A stretch of 64,000 nt of DNA from Nocardioides aurantiacus. GTDB lineage: Bacteria > Actinomycetota > Actinomycetes > Propionibacteriales > Nocardioidaceae. The notes below the pieces were generated by a model. That model was not told the DNA's origin and did not search any database. It saw only the letters and a list, made by a program, of their open reading frames with translations. Shown here one piece after another: positions 1 to 8,009 of this stretch. The DNA lies in NCBI RefSeq assembly GCF_003752505.1, contig NZ_RKHO01000001.1, positions 1,426,001 through 1,490,000 of the forward strand, in the 5' to 3' direction. How positions within the stretch are numbered: position 1 is the stretch's first letter; every line of letters begins with the position of its first letter. The position numbers and the translations under genes are program-made.

Positions 1-767
1 TCGAAGCCGGGGCCGTGCTCGGGGTGCACCGTGCCGACGAAGGAGACGTCGTTGACCGAGGGCACGCAGTCGAGGCTGGGGTGGCCGCTGGCGGAGGTCT
101 TGAACTTGCGCGGCAGGTTGGAGTAGTCGCGGTTGCCGATGTAGCGGCGCTTGATCTCCTCGAGCGCCGGCGTGGCGTCGATGATCTCGTCGGCGGCGAC
201 CCCGGCGACGGGGGAGCCGAGGAACGGGCGCGGCGAGTCGCCGCAGGCCTCGAGGCTGGTCATCCCGACGGCGTCCAGGCGGTCCCAGATCTCGGGGACG
301 TTCTCGACCTCGATCCAGTGGTACTGGATGTTCTGGCGGTCGGTGATGTCGGCGGTGCCACGGGCGAAGTCGGTGGAGATCGAGCCCAGGGCGCGCAGCT
401 TCGCGGCGTCGAGCAGCTCACCGTCGGAGCGGACCCGGAGCATGAAGAACTCGTCGTCGAGCTCCTCCTCCTCGAGCATCGCGGTCTTGCCGCCGTCGAA
501 GCCCGGGGCGCGCTGGGTGTAGAGGCCCATCCAGCGGAACCGGCCGCGCAGGTCGGCGGGGTCGATGCTGGCGAAGCCGCGCTTGGAGTAGGTGTAGAGG
601 ATCCGGTCGCGGACGTTGAGCGGGTTGTCGTCCTTCTTGGACTGCTCGTTCTTGTTCAGCGGCTCGTTGTAGCCGAGCGCCCACTGGCCCTCGCCCTTCT
701 TGCGGCGGGTGCGGCCGGAGCGGCCGACGCGGCCCTCGGAGGGTGCCGGGGAGGTGCTGGAGGTCAT
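1..767 (-). CDS. Assimilatory sulfite/nitrite reductase, N-terminal part (3' end outside window)
   Basis: Siroheme and [4Fe-4S] ferredoxin-dependent reductase reducing sulfite to sulfide (or nitrite to ammonia) in the cytoplasm. About 255 residues are visible of a family that is normally near 560. The protein opens with a basic stretch (RTRRKKGEGQWALGYNEPLN), then the conserved GLYTQR.PG region, the FMLRVRSDGE half-domain, TDRQNIQYHWI, and GMTSLEACGDSPR, all typical of the first ferredoxin-like half and siroheme contact region of the NirA/SirA family. The ATG at 767 is preceded by AGGAACAG. The cysteines binding the cluster lie beyond the window, so sulfite and nitrite specificity cannot be separated from sequence; the upstream cysteine-containing leader peptide favours sulfite. 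No sign of disruption in the visible part. Confidence 0.9.
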   Translation of the reverse strand, partial: MTSSTSPAPSEGRVGRSGRTRRKKGEGQWALGYNEPLNKNEQSKKDDNPLNVRDRILYTYSKRGFASIDPADLRGRFRWMGLYTQRAPGFDGGKTAMLEEEELDDEFFMLRVRSDGELLDAAKLRALGSISTDFARGTADITDRQNIQYHWIEVENVPEIWDRLDAVGMTSLEACGDSPRPFLGSPVAGVAADEIIDATPALEEIKRRYIGNRDYSNLPRKFKTSASGHPSLDCVPSVNDVSFVGTVHPEHGPGF

Positions 768-879
768 CGTTACCTGTTCCTGGTCGGGAGGGACGCGGTG
801 CGCGCAGCGCGGATCGGCGCGGCGACGAGGCGTCCGGCGGGGCCGTGAGCTCGGCGGGTGGAGGCGGGGCTCGCGGCGC

Positions 880-972
880 TCAGGAGGAGTGACGACACAT
901 CATGCTGCGGGTGCGACCGAGGTCGACGTGGCGGCGGGCCACGAGCCAGGTCGTCGATGCAGCGGTGATCAC
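880..972 (-). CDS. Short leader peptide ORF upstream of the sulfite reductase (about 30 aa)
   Basis: A 31-codon reading frame on the minus strand ends 112 bp before the sulfite reductase start. Its C-terminal part reads ARRHVDLGRTRS, then MMCRHSS and a stop. The core RRHVDL followed by a Cys-Arg-His end is the hallmark of the short actinobacterial putative leader peptides that precede sulfur-assimilation genes. I place the start at GTG 972 because GAGACT sits 7 nt upstream, which suits a leaderless transcript; GTG 942 would give a 20-residue version. The single Cys codon near the end suggests a translation-dependent sensor of cysteine supply that controls the downstream reductase. That role is an inference; the peptide match is what the sequence shows. 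Confidence 0.65.
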   Translation of the reverse strand: MITAASTTWLVARRHVDLGRTRSMMCRHSS

Positions 973-1015
973 GGGAGCAAGTCTCACGTCGCGGACAGGC
1001 GCCCACAAATCTCGG

Positions 1016-1030
1016 TCTCATGCAGTGAGA
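1016..1030. promoter_or_regulatory. Inverted repeat TCTCA-N5-TGAGA between the sulfite reductase leader and glyA
   Basis: A 15-bp near-palindrome with a further half-site (TCTCA) at about 982-986. It lies upstream of the leader peptide on the minus strand and about 60 bp upstream of the glyA -10 on the plus strand. It is a candidate operator for a sulfur or one-carbon regulator; no specific regulator can be named. Confidence 0.35.
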
Positions 1031-1090
1031 TGCGTGTCCGCATATTGGACGCGACGGTCCGCCCCCGGTGGCCCCGCCGAGGGGCCGCTC

Positions 1091-1096
1091 TAGGCT
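1091..1096 (+). promoter_or_regulatory. -10 element (TAGGCT) of a leaderless glyA promoter
   Basis: TAGGCT is followed by six bases and then the glyA ATG, so the predicted transcription start is the A of the start codon. There is no Shine-Dalgarno sequence before this start. Confidence 0.6.
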
Positions 1097-1102
1097 GGTC
1101 CC

Positions 1103-2551
1103 ATGACTGACGAGCGCCTGGCCAAGACCGTCTCCTCGGCGTACGACGCCGCCCTCGAGGTCATCGCCTCGGTCGAGCCGCGTGTGGCGGAGGCCACGCG
1201 CCAGGAGCTGGCCGACCAGCGCGGATCGCTCAAGCTGATCGCCTCGGAGAACTACGCCTCGCCGGCCACGCTGCTCACGATGGGCACCTGGTTCAGCGAC
1301 AAGTACGCCGAGGGCACGGTCGGCCACCGCTTCTACGCCGCCTGCCAGAACGTCGACACCGTCGAGTCCCTCGCCGCCGAGCACGCCCGCGAGCTCTTCG
1401 GTGCGCCCTATGCCTACGTGCAGCCGCACTCGGGCATCGACGCCAACCTCGTCGCCTTCTGGTCGATCCTGGCCAACCGCGTCGAGACGCCCACGCTGCA
1501 GCGCCTCGGCGCCAAGAACGTCAACGAGCTGACCGAGGAGGACTGGGAGACGCTGCGCCACGAGTTCGGCAACCAGCGCCTGCTGGGCATGTCGCTGGAC
1601 GCCGGTGGTCACCTGACCCACGGCTTCCGCCCCAACATCAGCGGCAAGATGTTCCACCAGCAGCAGTACGGCACCGACCCCGAGACCGGGCTGCTCGACT
1701 ACGACGTGGTCCGCGCCAAGGCCCAGGAGTTCCGCCCGCTCGTGCTGGTGGCCGGTTACTCGGCGTACCCCCGCCGGGTGAACTTCGCGAAGATGCGCGA
1801 GATCGCCGACGAGGTCGGCGCCGTGCTGATGGTCGACATGGCCCACTTCGCCGGGCTGGTCGCGGGCAAGGTGTTCACCGGCGACGAGGACCCGATCCCG
1901 CACGCCCAGATCGTCACCACGACGACCCACAAGTCGCTGCGCGGCCCGCGCGGGGGCCTGGTGCTGGCCCAGGAGGAGTTCGCGGCCGACGTCGACCGCG
2001 GGTGCCCGATGGTGCTCGGCGGCCCGCTCTCGCACGTGATGGCGGCCAAGGCCGTCGCGCTGGCCGAGGCCCGCCAGCCGGAGTTCCGCACCTACGCCCA
2101 GCACATCGCCGACAACGCCAAGTCGCTCGCCGAGGGCTTCCTGACCCGCGGCGCGAAGCTCGTCACCGGCGGCACCGACAACCACCTGGTGCTGCTCGAC
2201 GTCTCCGGCTTCGGCCTGACCGGACGCCAGGCCGAGTCGGCGCTGCTCGACGCCGGCGTGGTCACCAACCGCAACTCGGTCCCCGGCGACCCCAACGGCG
2301 CGTGGTACACCTCCGGCATCCGCTTCGGCACCCCCGCGCTCACCACCCGCGGCTTCGGCCACGAGGAGTTCGACACCGTCGCCGACCTCGTCGTCGAGGT
2401 GCTCTCGAAGACCCGGCCCGGCACCAACAAGGCCGGTGCCCCGTCGAAGGCGACGTACGCCACCGAGGACGGCGTCGCCGACCGCGTCAAGGACCGCGCC
2501 GCGGAGATGCTCGACCGCCACCCGCTCTACCCGGGTCTCCAGCTCTCCTGA
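1103..2551 (+). CDS. glyA: Serine hydroxymethyltransferase (long actinobacterial form)
   Basis: PLP enzyme interconverting serine plus tetrahydrofolate with glycine plus 5,10-methylene-THF, the main supply of one-carbon units. The 482-residue product carries the N-terminal [10 protein letters not shown] motif (about 45-54), the VGHRFYA cofactor region and [14 protein letters not shown] with the PLP lysine at about 277. It is some 60 residues longer than the common 420-residue enzyme; the extra segment lies around residues 126-205, between the first PLP contacts and the active-site lysine, and is a known feature of the longer form. The ATG has no ribosome binding site but a -10 element 6 nt upstream, indicating a leaderless message. 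It stands alone, and the downstream 32-bp repeat array separates it from a convergent gene. Confidence 0.95.
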   Translation: MTDERLAKTVSSAYDAALEVIASVEPRVAEATRQELADQRGSLKLIASENYASPATLLTMGTWFSDKYAEGTVGHRFYAACQNVDTVESLAAEHARELFGAPYAYVQPHSGIDANLVAFWSILANRVETPTLQRLGAKNVNELTEEDWETLRHEFGNQRLLGMSLDAGGHLTHGFRPNISGKMFHQQQYGTDPETGLLDYDVVRAKAQEFRPLVLVAGYSAYPRRVNFAKMREIADEVGAVLMVDMAHFAGLVAGKVFTGDEDPIPHAQIVTTTTHKSLRGPRGGLVLAQEEFAADVDRGCPMVLGGPLSHVMAAKAVALAEARQPEFRTYAQHIADNAKSLAEGFLTRGAKLVTGGTDNHLVLLDVSGFGLTGRQAESALLDAGVVTNRNSVPGDPNGAWYTSGIRFGTPALTTRGFGHEEFDTVADLVVEVLSKTRPGTNKAGAPSKATYATEDGVADRVKDRAAEMLDRHPLYPGLQLS

Positions 2552-2554
2552 CCG

Positions 2555-2803
2555 CGAGCGGGCAGTTCTGCTGGTCCCGAGCGCGCCGACCGGGCAGTTC
2601 TGCTGAGCCTGATGACGCCGACCGGGCAGTTCTGCGGCGGCCAGTCCGGCGGACGACGGCAGAACTGCCCGCTCGGCGGTCCTGGCGCGCGCAGAAGTGC
2701 CCGCTCGGCGGTCCTGGCGCGCGCAGAAGTGCCCGCTCGGCGGTGCTGGAGCGCGCGCAACTGCCCGGTCGACGGTGCTGGCGCGCGCGGAAGTGCCCGG
2801 TCG
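2555..2803. repeat. Array of eight 32-bp repeat units, three forward then five inverted
   Basis: Forward units begin at 2555, 2587 and 2619 (core CGASCGGGCAGTTCTGC); inverted units end at 2675, 2707, 2739, 2771 and 2803 (core GCAGAAGTGCCCGCTCGG and variants). The spacing is exactly 32 bp throughout. The halves meet at about 2647, so a transcript from either side can fold into a long hairpin or several alternative ones. It fills the whole gap between the convergent genes glyA and the response regulator, the usual place of a bidirectional terminator. A second array of the same unit lies at 51002-51207. I do not recognise it as a named repeat family. It is not a CRISPR array: the interspersed bases are part of the repeat and the units change orientation. 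Confidence 0.9.
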
Positions 2804-2808
2804 GCGGG

Positions 2809-3495
2809 TCAGCGCCTCCAGCCGTAGGCCACCTCGGGTCGGCCCGCGCCGCCGTAGCGAGGACGACGCTCGACCGCGCCGTCGTCGGCGAGGTGCTCGA
2901 GGTAGCGGCGGGCGGTGACGCGGGAGACGCCGACGGCCTCGGCGACCTCGGAGGCCGACATCGGTGAGGGCGTACGACGCAGCACGTCGGTCACCTGCCG
3001 CAGCGAGTCCGGGCTCATCCCCTTGGGCAGCGACGACCCGGTGCCCCGGGCCCGGAGCGCGCCGAACAGCTGGTCGACGTCGTCCTGCACCACGTCGTCG
3101 GCGGTCCCGCGCAGCTGCTCGCGGTAGGCGGCGTACTGCTCGAGCTTGGTGCGGAACGCCGCGAACGAGAACGGCTTGAGCAGGTAGAGCACGACGCCTT
3201 GCGACACCGCCCGTCGTACGACGTCGCTGTCGCGCGCCGACGTGACCGCGATGACGTCGCACAGGTGGCCGGCCGCCCGGATCCGCTGCAGCAGCCCGAG
3301 GCCGTGGCCGTCGGGCAGGTGCATGTCGAGCAGCACGAGGTCGACCTCGCCGGGGCGGGAGTCGAGCAGCCGCATCGCCTCGCCGGCCGACCGGGCGACG
3401 CCGGCGAGGTCGAACCCCGCCACCCTCCCGACGTACGCCGCGTGGGCCTCGGCCGCGATCTCCTCGTCCTCGACGACGAGCACCCGGACGCTCAC
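2809..3495 (-). CDS. CitB/DcuR-type response regulator
   Basis: Cytoplasmic DNA-binding half of a two-component pair. The 228-residue product has a receiver domain (about 1-120) with the acidic pocket VVEDEE at the start, the phospho-acceptor Asp in VLLDMHLPDG (about residue 57), a conserved Thr/Ser in VTSAR and Lys in LLKPF. A C-terminal winged-helix region follows (MSASEVAEAVGVSRVTARRY), as in the CitB/DpiA/DcuR family. The GTG start overlaps the kinase stop by 4 nt (GTGA), so the pair is translationally coupled. The neighbouring divergent DctA-type transporter suggests it controls dicarboxylate uptake; this is an inference from context. Confidence 0.88.
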   Translation of the reverse strand: MSVRVLVVEDEEIAAEAHAAYVGRVAGFDLAGVARSAGEAMRLLDSRPGEVDLVLLDMHLPDGHGLGLLQRIRAAGHLCDVIAVTSARDSDVVRRAVSQGVVLYLLKPFSFAAFRTKLEQYAAYREQLRGTADDVVQDDVDQLFGALRARGTGSSLPKGMSPDSLRQVTDVLRRTPSPMSASEVAEAVGVSRVTARRYLEHLADDGAVERRPRYGGAGRPEVAYGWRR

Positions 3496-5081
3496 GAGGG
3501 CGGCCCCAGCGTCACGGTGAACCGCGCTCCGCCCAGGTCGGAGGAGTCCACCTCGACCGCGCCGCCGTGCCGTCGGGCGACCTGGCCCACGAGCGCGAGG
3601 CCCAGGCCGCGGCCCTCGACCGCCTTGGTCGACCAGCCGCGCTCGAGGACCCGCTCCGCGTCCTGGGGAGGTACGCCGGGACCGCTGTCGTCGACCTCCA
3701 CGAGCAGCCCCGCCCCGCGGTCCTCCAGCCGCAGCCGCACCTGCCGCCGGTCGGAGCCGGCCACCGCGTCGAAGGCGTTGTCGAGCAGGTTGCCCACCAC
3801 CGTGACCAGCTCGCGCGACGGCACGGCCACGTCGGCGCCCACGGAGCCCGTGAGCCGCAGCTCGACGCCCTGCTCGGCGGCCTGGGCGGTCTTGCCGAGC
3901 AGCAGCGCCGCCAGCGCGGGCTCCTCGACGGCGCCCACCACCTCGTCGGCGAGCGCCTGCGCCACGGCGAGCTCCTCGGTGGCGAACTCGACGGCGTCCT
4001 CGTGGCGGCCGAGCTCGATCAGCCCGACCACGGTGTGCAGCCGGTTGGCCGCCTCGTGGTTCTGCGCACGCAGCGACGCGGTCAGCCCGCGCACGAGGTC
4101 CAGCTCGCCGGTCACCGACTGCAGCTCGGTGCGGTCGCGGACGGTGACGACGGCACCGACCTCGGCGCCGCCCCAGTAGGCGGGAGCCGAGCTGATCACC
4201 AGCACCTGGTCGCGCAGCACGTAGAGGTGGTCGCTCTCGGCGACCCGGCCCCGCGCCGCCTCGACCATCGCCGGCGGCAGCCCGAGGTCGTCGAAGCGCC
4301 GCCCCAGCACGTCGTCGGGGAGGCCGAGCAGCCGTCGGGCCTCGTCGTTGACCAGCTGCACGCGGCCGGCCTCGTCGAGCAGCACCAGTCCCTCGCGCAC
4401 GGCGTGCAGCACGGCGCGGTAGTACTCGTACATCCGGGTGATCTCGCGCTCGCCCATCCCGTGGGTCTGCCGCCGCAGCCGCCGCGAGATCAGCCAGGCG
4501 CCGGCCAGCCCCACCACCAGCGCGCCCAGCGCGGCCAGCCCGATGGAGGGCAGGTCGCCGAGCAGCTGCTGCTGGATCCGGTCCAGGGTGATGCCGACCG
4601 AGACCAGCGCGACGACGCGACCGCCGTCCTCGACGGGCACGACCGCCCTCACCGAGGGGCCGAGCGTGCCGGCGTACTCCTGGGTGAAGGGGCGTCCCTG
4701 CGGTGCGGTGCCCAGGTCGCCGATGAACCTCTCCCCGATGCGGTCCGGGTCGGGGTGGGTGAAGCGGGTGCGGTCCAGCGCCATCACCACCACGAAGTCG
4801 GTGTCGGTGTCGGCGCGGACCTCCTCGGCGTACGGCTGCAGCGTCCGCGACGGGTCCGCACCGACCACGGCGGTGCGCACGGTGGGGGAGTCGGCGAGCG
4901 ACTCCGCGACCGCCAGGGCCTGGTCGCGGGACTCCGCGCGGACGTCGCGGCGGGCGTCGACGGCGGCCAGTGCCACGGCGCTGACCACCAGGGCGAGCAC
5001 CACCAGCACCTGGAGGAGCAGGATCTGCCGGGCCACGGGGGAGTCCCGGGGACCGCCGCGCCGTGCCATGCGCCGCATCAT
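3492..5081 (-). CDS. CitA/DcuS-type sensor histidine kinase
   Basis: Membrane sensor of C4-dicarboxylates or citrate in related systems. It has a first membrane helix near the N-terminus (LLLQVLVVLALVVSAVAL), an extracellular PDC-like sensor region of about 140 residues containing RFTHPDPDRIGERF, a second helix (IGLAALGALVVGLAGAWLI), a cytoplasmic PAS domain, a dimerisation segment with the phospho-His in QNHEAANRLHTVVGLIELG, and an HATPase_c domain with the N-box NLLDNAFDA and G-boxes DSGPGVP and GRGLGLAL. ATG codons at 5081, 5078 and 5069 are all possible starts; none has a clear Shine-Dalgarno sequence. It lies divergent from dctA and upstream of its regulator with a 4-nt overlap. Confidence 0.88.
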   Translation of the reverse strand: MMRRMARRGGPRDSPVARQILLLQVLVVLALVVSAVALAAVDARRDVRAESRDQALAVAESLADSPTVRTAVVGADPSRTLQPYAEEVRADTDTDFVVVMALDRTRFTHPDPDRIGERFIGDLGTAPQGRPFTQEYAGTLGPSVRAVVPVEDGGRVVALVSVGITLDRIQQQLLGDLPSIGLAALGALVVGLAGAWLISRRLRRQTHGMGEREITRMYEYYRAVLHAVREGLVLLDEAGRVQLVNDEARRLLGLPDDVLGRRFDDLGLPPAMVEAARGRVAESDHLYVLRDQVLVISSAPAYWGGAEVGAVVTVRDRTELQSVTGELDLVRGLTASLRAQNHEAANRLHTVVGLIELGRHEDAVEFATEELAVAQALADEVVGAVEEPALAALLLGKTAQAAEQGVELRLTGSVGADVAVPSRELVTVVGNLLDNAFDAVAGSDRRQVRLRLEDRGAGLLVEVDDSGPGVPPQDAERVLERGWSTKAVEGRGLGLALVGQVARRHGGAVEVDSSDLGGARFTVTLGPPS

Positions 5082-5245
5082 GCCGTACGCCGGGCGCCGT
5101 GAACCGGGCCCCGCCGCGCCAGCCGCCGCCGGGGTCCCACCCGGTGAACACAACCTACGAAAGGGTGACGGCAGTCACAGGGGGTCGCAGGATGTGGTCC
5201 AGGGCACACGCCCGTGACGCCGCACGACCAAGAGCCGGAGGACGC

Positions 5246-6637
5246 ATGAGCAGCACCGACACCCAGGGGACGACGGTCAAGAGGGACCGCACCCACTACC
5301 TGTACATCGCGGTGATCGTCGCGGTGGTCCTCGGCATCATCGTCGGCTTCGTCGCCCCCGACTTCGCGGTGAAGCTGAAGTGGATCGGCGAGACCTTCGT
5401 CGCCCTGGTCAAGATGATGATCCAGCCGGTCATCTTCTGCACCCTCGTCATCGGTGTCGGCTCGGTCCGCAGTGCCGCCAGCGTCGGCAAGGTCGGCGGG
5501 CTCGCGCTCGGCTACTTCCTGACCATGTCGACCTTCGCGCTCGCCATCGGCCTGGTCGTCGGCAACCTGATCGACCCGGGCGAGGGCCTCAACCTCACCG
5601 ACGAGACCGCGGGCGTGGGCGCCGAGCAGGCCGAGGGCGCCGGCTCCACCACCGAGTTCATCACCGGCATCGTGCCCGACTCGCTGTTCTCCTCGCTGAC
5701 CTCGGGCGAGGTGCTGCAGACCCTCTTCGTGGCGCTGCTCGTCGGCTTCGCGCTGCAGGCCATGGGCCGCTCCGGCGAGCCGATCCTCCGGGGCATCGGC
5801 CACCTCCAGCGCCTCGTCTTCCGGGTGCTCGCGATGGTGATGTGGGTGGCGCCGATCGGTGCCTTCGGCGCCATCGCCGCGGTGGTCGGCGAGACCGGCC
5901 TGGACGCGCTGAAGAGCCTCGCGGTGCTGATGGGCGCGTTCTACCTGACCTGCTTCATCTTCGTCTTCGGCGTGCTCGGCACCATCTTGAAGCTGGTCAC
6001 GGGCGTCAACATCCTGAGCCTGTTCAAGTACCTCGCCCGCGAGTTCCTGCTCATCGTCTCGACCTCGTCCTCGGAGTCCGCGCTGCCCCGCGTCATCGCG
6101 AAGATGGAGCACGCCGGCATCGACAAGAGCACCGTCGGCGTGGTCATCCCGACCGGCTACTCCTTCAACCTCGACGGCACCGCGATCTACCTCACGATGG
6201 CCTCGATCTTCATCGCCGACGCGCTCGGCAAGCCGCTGTCGATCGGCGAGCAGATCTCGCTGCTGGTCTTCATGGTCATCGCCTCCAAGGGCGCGGCGGG
6301 CGTCTCCGGCGCCGGTCTGGCCACCCTGGCCGGCGGCCTGTCCTCGCACCGGCCCGAGCTGCTGGACGGCGTCGGCCTCATCGTCGGCATCGACCGGTTC
6401 ATGTCCGAGGCCCGGGCGGTCACCAACTTCGCCGGCAACGGCGTCGCCACGGTGCTGGTCGGTCACTGGACCGGCACGCTGAACCGCGAGCGGCTCGACG
6501 AGGTGCTCGCGGGGCGGGCGCCGTTCGACGAGATGACGATGCTCGACGACGACCACTCCGAGGGCGACCGCGCCAGGGACCTCGACGCCCCGAGCACCAG
6601 CACCGGCAGCACGACGAGCAGCAGCACCACCGGCTGA
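5246..6637 (+). CDS. dctA: C4-dicarboxylate:cation symporter, DctA/GltP family
   Basis: Inner-membrane Na+ or H+ symporter of the DAACS family importing succinate, fumarate, malate or related acids. The 463-residue protein has about eight hydrophobic segments and the two family signatures: the serine-rich hairpin STSSSESALPRV and the substrate-binding region VIPTGYSFNLDGTAIYLT, plus RFMSEARAVTNFAGNG near the end. The ATG at 5246 has GGAGGA 5 nt upstream. The C-terminus ends in an acidic and then Ser/Thr-rich tail. It is divergent from a CitA/CitB-like sensor pair, which probably activates it. Glutamate transport is the main alternative specificity. Confidence 0.9.
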   Translation: MSSTDTQGTTVKRDRTHYLYIAVIVAVVLGIIVGFVAPDFAVKLKWIGETFVALVKMMIQPVIFCTLVIGVGSVRSAASVGKVGGLALGYFLTMSTFALAIGLVVGNLIDPGEGLNLTDETAGVGAEQAEGAGSTTEFITGIVPDSLFSSLTSGEVLQTLFVALLVGFALQAMGRSGEPILRGIGHLQRLVFRVLAMVMWVAPIGAFGAIAAVVGETGLDALKSLAVLMGAFYLTCFIFVFGVLGTILKLVTGVNILSLFKYLAREFLLIVSTSSSESALPRVIAKMEHAGIDKSTVGVVIPTGYSFNLDGTAIYLTMASIFIADALGKPLSIGEQISLLVFMVIASKGAAGVSGAGLATLAGGLSSHRPELLDGVGLIVGIDRFMSEARAVTNFAGNGVATVLVGHWTGTLNRERLDEVLAGRAPFDEMTMLDDDHSEGDRARDLDAPSTSTGSTTSSSTTG

Positions 6638-6654
6638 GCACGGCACCGGCACCC

Positions 6655-6690
6655 CGGGCCCTGGTCCGCCGCGAGGCGGGTCAGGGCCCG
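6655..6690. terminator. Bidirectional hairpin between dctA and the phosphotransferase gene
   Basis: Two stacked perfect stems: CGGGCCCTG pairs with CAGGGCCCG and encloses CCGCC-gcga-GGCGG. The right arm covers the stop codon of the opposing gene (6681-6683). There is no T-tract, as is usual for actinobacterial terminators. Confidence 0.65.
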
Positions 6691-7950
6691 TCGTGCGTCC
6701 CGTCGTGCGGCTCGGTCCGGTCCAGCAGGTCCAGAGAGTACGCCGCCAGCGTGGCCCGCCGTCGGGCGAGGACCAGCAGGTCGGGGGTCGGCTCGGATCC
6801 GAGGTGCTCGAACGGGACCGCGGAGAGGCCGGCGTACAGCACCAGCTGCAGCGCGTGGGCGCGGCGTACGACGTCGGCGGGGGTGTCGTCGCCCTCGGCC
6901 CGCAAGCCCGTGACGTACGCCGCGAGGCAGGCCTCGTCGCGCGCGGCCAGCGCCCCGACGTCCTCCTCGACCGAGCGGCCGGTCTGCACGTCGCCGACGA
7001 GCAGCTGGGCCAGGTCGAACCCGACCGGAGCCGCGCCGAAGAAGCCGTAGTCGATCAGCACGAACCCCTCCACGCCCGTCGAGGTGAGCAGGTTGTGGGG
7101 GCAGGCGTCGCCGTGCGAGGCGAGGAGCGGCATCGCGGCGAGCTCGGCGGTCAGCGCCTCGGCGCGGTGGGCGGCGCCGCGCAGGCCGTCACGCACCGCG
7201 GCGAAGGGCCCGGCGAGGAGCGGGTGCTCCCAGAGCCCGTCGTCGAGGAGCGCCGGGAGCACCTGCCCGGCCAGTCGCCCGTGCAGGTAGCTCCACACCG
7301 ACAGCCCGTGGCCGACGTGGCCCGCGGCCTCGCGCACCCCGGGGCTCGCGGCCAGCCGGCCGAGCAGGTGGGCGGCGACGACGTAGCGGTCCAGCCCCCA
7401 GGGCCGCGGGCGGGTCCGCACCTCCGGCAGCCAGATCGCGGCCGACAGGTCGTCGAGGTCCTCGACCAGCAGCGCGCGCGGCATCGCGAGACCCTCGGGC
7501 AGCCGGGCGCCCAGGTCGGAGCGGTAGGCCAGCGGCTCGGTGCGCCACGGCAGGCCCGCCGCCGCGAGCTCCCGCATCTCCGGTGGCACGAACGCGAAGG
7601 CCGGGTGCCGGCTCCAGCACTGCACCTGCTTGACGAACACCGACCACGTCCGGACGCTCGTGCCCCCGTCGGTCGTGCCCCCGTCGGTCGTGCCCCCGTC
7701 GGTCGAGCCCCCGTCTCCGGGGGTTCGGGCTCGTCGAGACGAGCGCCTCGCCCCGCACCCAGTGCCGCGCCGCGGTGGTGATCGCGTCGAGGTCGTAGTC
7801 GACGGGCTCGACCCTGACGCCGCGCAGCCGGACGTGCTCGGGCCGCTCGACCAGCAGGTCGGCGACGAGGGTGGTCAGCGTCTCCTCGTCCACGGCGGCG
7901 GGTCCGAGCGGCTCCAGCGCGCGTGCAGGAGTGGCGGTGGGCTGGGCCAT
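6681..7950 (-). pseudogene. Aminoglycoside-phosphotransferase-fold kinase, frame-disrupted
   Basis: Kinase-like phosphotransferase of unknown small-molecule substrate. The N-terminal part (7950 to about 7740) is in one frame, with RBS GGAGG before the ATG and the sequence YDLDAITTAARHWVRGEALV. The rest (about 7660 to 6681) is in the +1 frame with SVFVKQVQCWSRHPAF, the catalytic loop HGDACPHNLL and the metal-binding IDYGFFGAAPVGFDLAQLL. The two parts are separated by a palindrome-rich segment and three copies of a 15-bp repeat that break the frame. Together they would make about 420 residues of normal domain content. It is either a decayed gene, a contingency locus or a sequencing error in this GC-rich hairpin. 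It is divergent from a MarR-type regulator. Confidence 0.65.
7659..7744. repeat. Three 15-bp tandem repeats plus palindromes inside the phosphotransferase gene
   Basis: Units CGTGCCCCCGTCGGT occupy 7659-7673, 7674-7688 and 7689-7703. They are followed by a degenerate unit and by CGAGCCC...GGGCTCG with an inner CCCCC/GGGGG stem, then GCTCGTC-GA-GACGAGC. The tandem unit is five codons long and so does not itself shift the frame; the flanking palindromic piece does. It looks like a small palindromic element inserted in the coding region. Confidence 0.7.
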
Positions 7951-7990
7951 GACGGCCTCCGATCGGCAGACGGCTCTACCACCTCGAAGG

Positions 7991-8009
7991 TAAACTCGCT
8001 TTATGAGTT
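7991..8009 (+). promoter_or_regulatory. Leaderless promoter and palindromic operator of the MarR gene
   Basis: TAAACT (7991-7996) lies six bases before the ATG at 8003. Overlapping it is the inverted repeat AACTC-N7-GAGTT (7993-8009), which covers the -10, the start site and the start codon. This is the expected place for MarR autorepression. Confidence 0.6.

Noticed and set aside
1000-1102. Glycine or SAM riboswitch before glyA
   Set aside because: The glyA start appears leaderless (TAGGCT six bases upstream), which leaves no room for a 5' riboswitch, and no conserved riboswitch core is visible.
2555-2803. CRISPR-like regular repeats
   Set aside because: The spacing is regular, but the intervening bases are similar between units, the units invert midway, and no cas genes are present.
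770-3262. Very long minus-strand frame of about 830 codons across glyA and upstream
   Set aside because: It is a shadow of glyA: composition is Arg/Gly/Ala/Val-rich and without domains, while glyA on the plus strand is unmistakable.
5078-6652. 524-codon minus-strand frame opposite dctA
   Set aside because: Asp/His/Gly/Arg-rich shadow without structure; the DctA motifs are on the plus strand.
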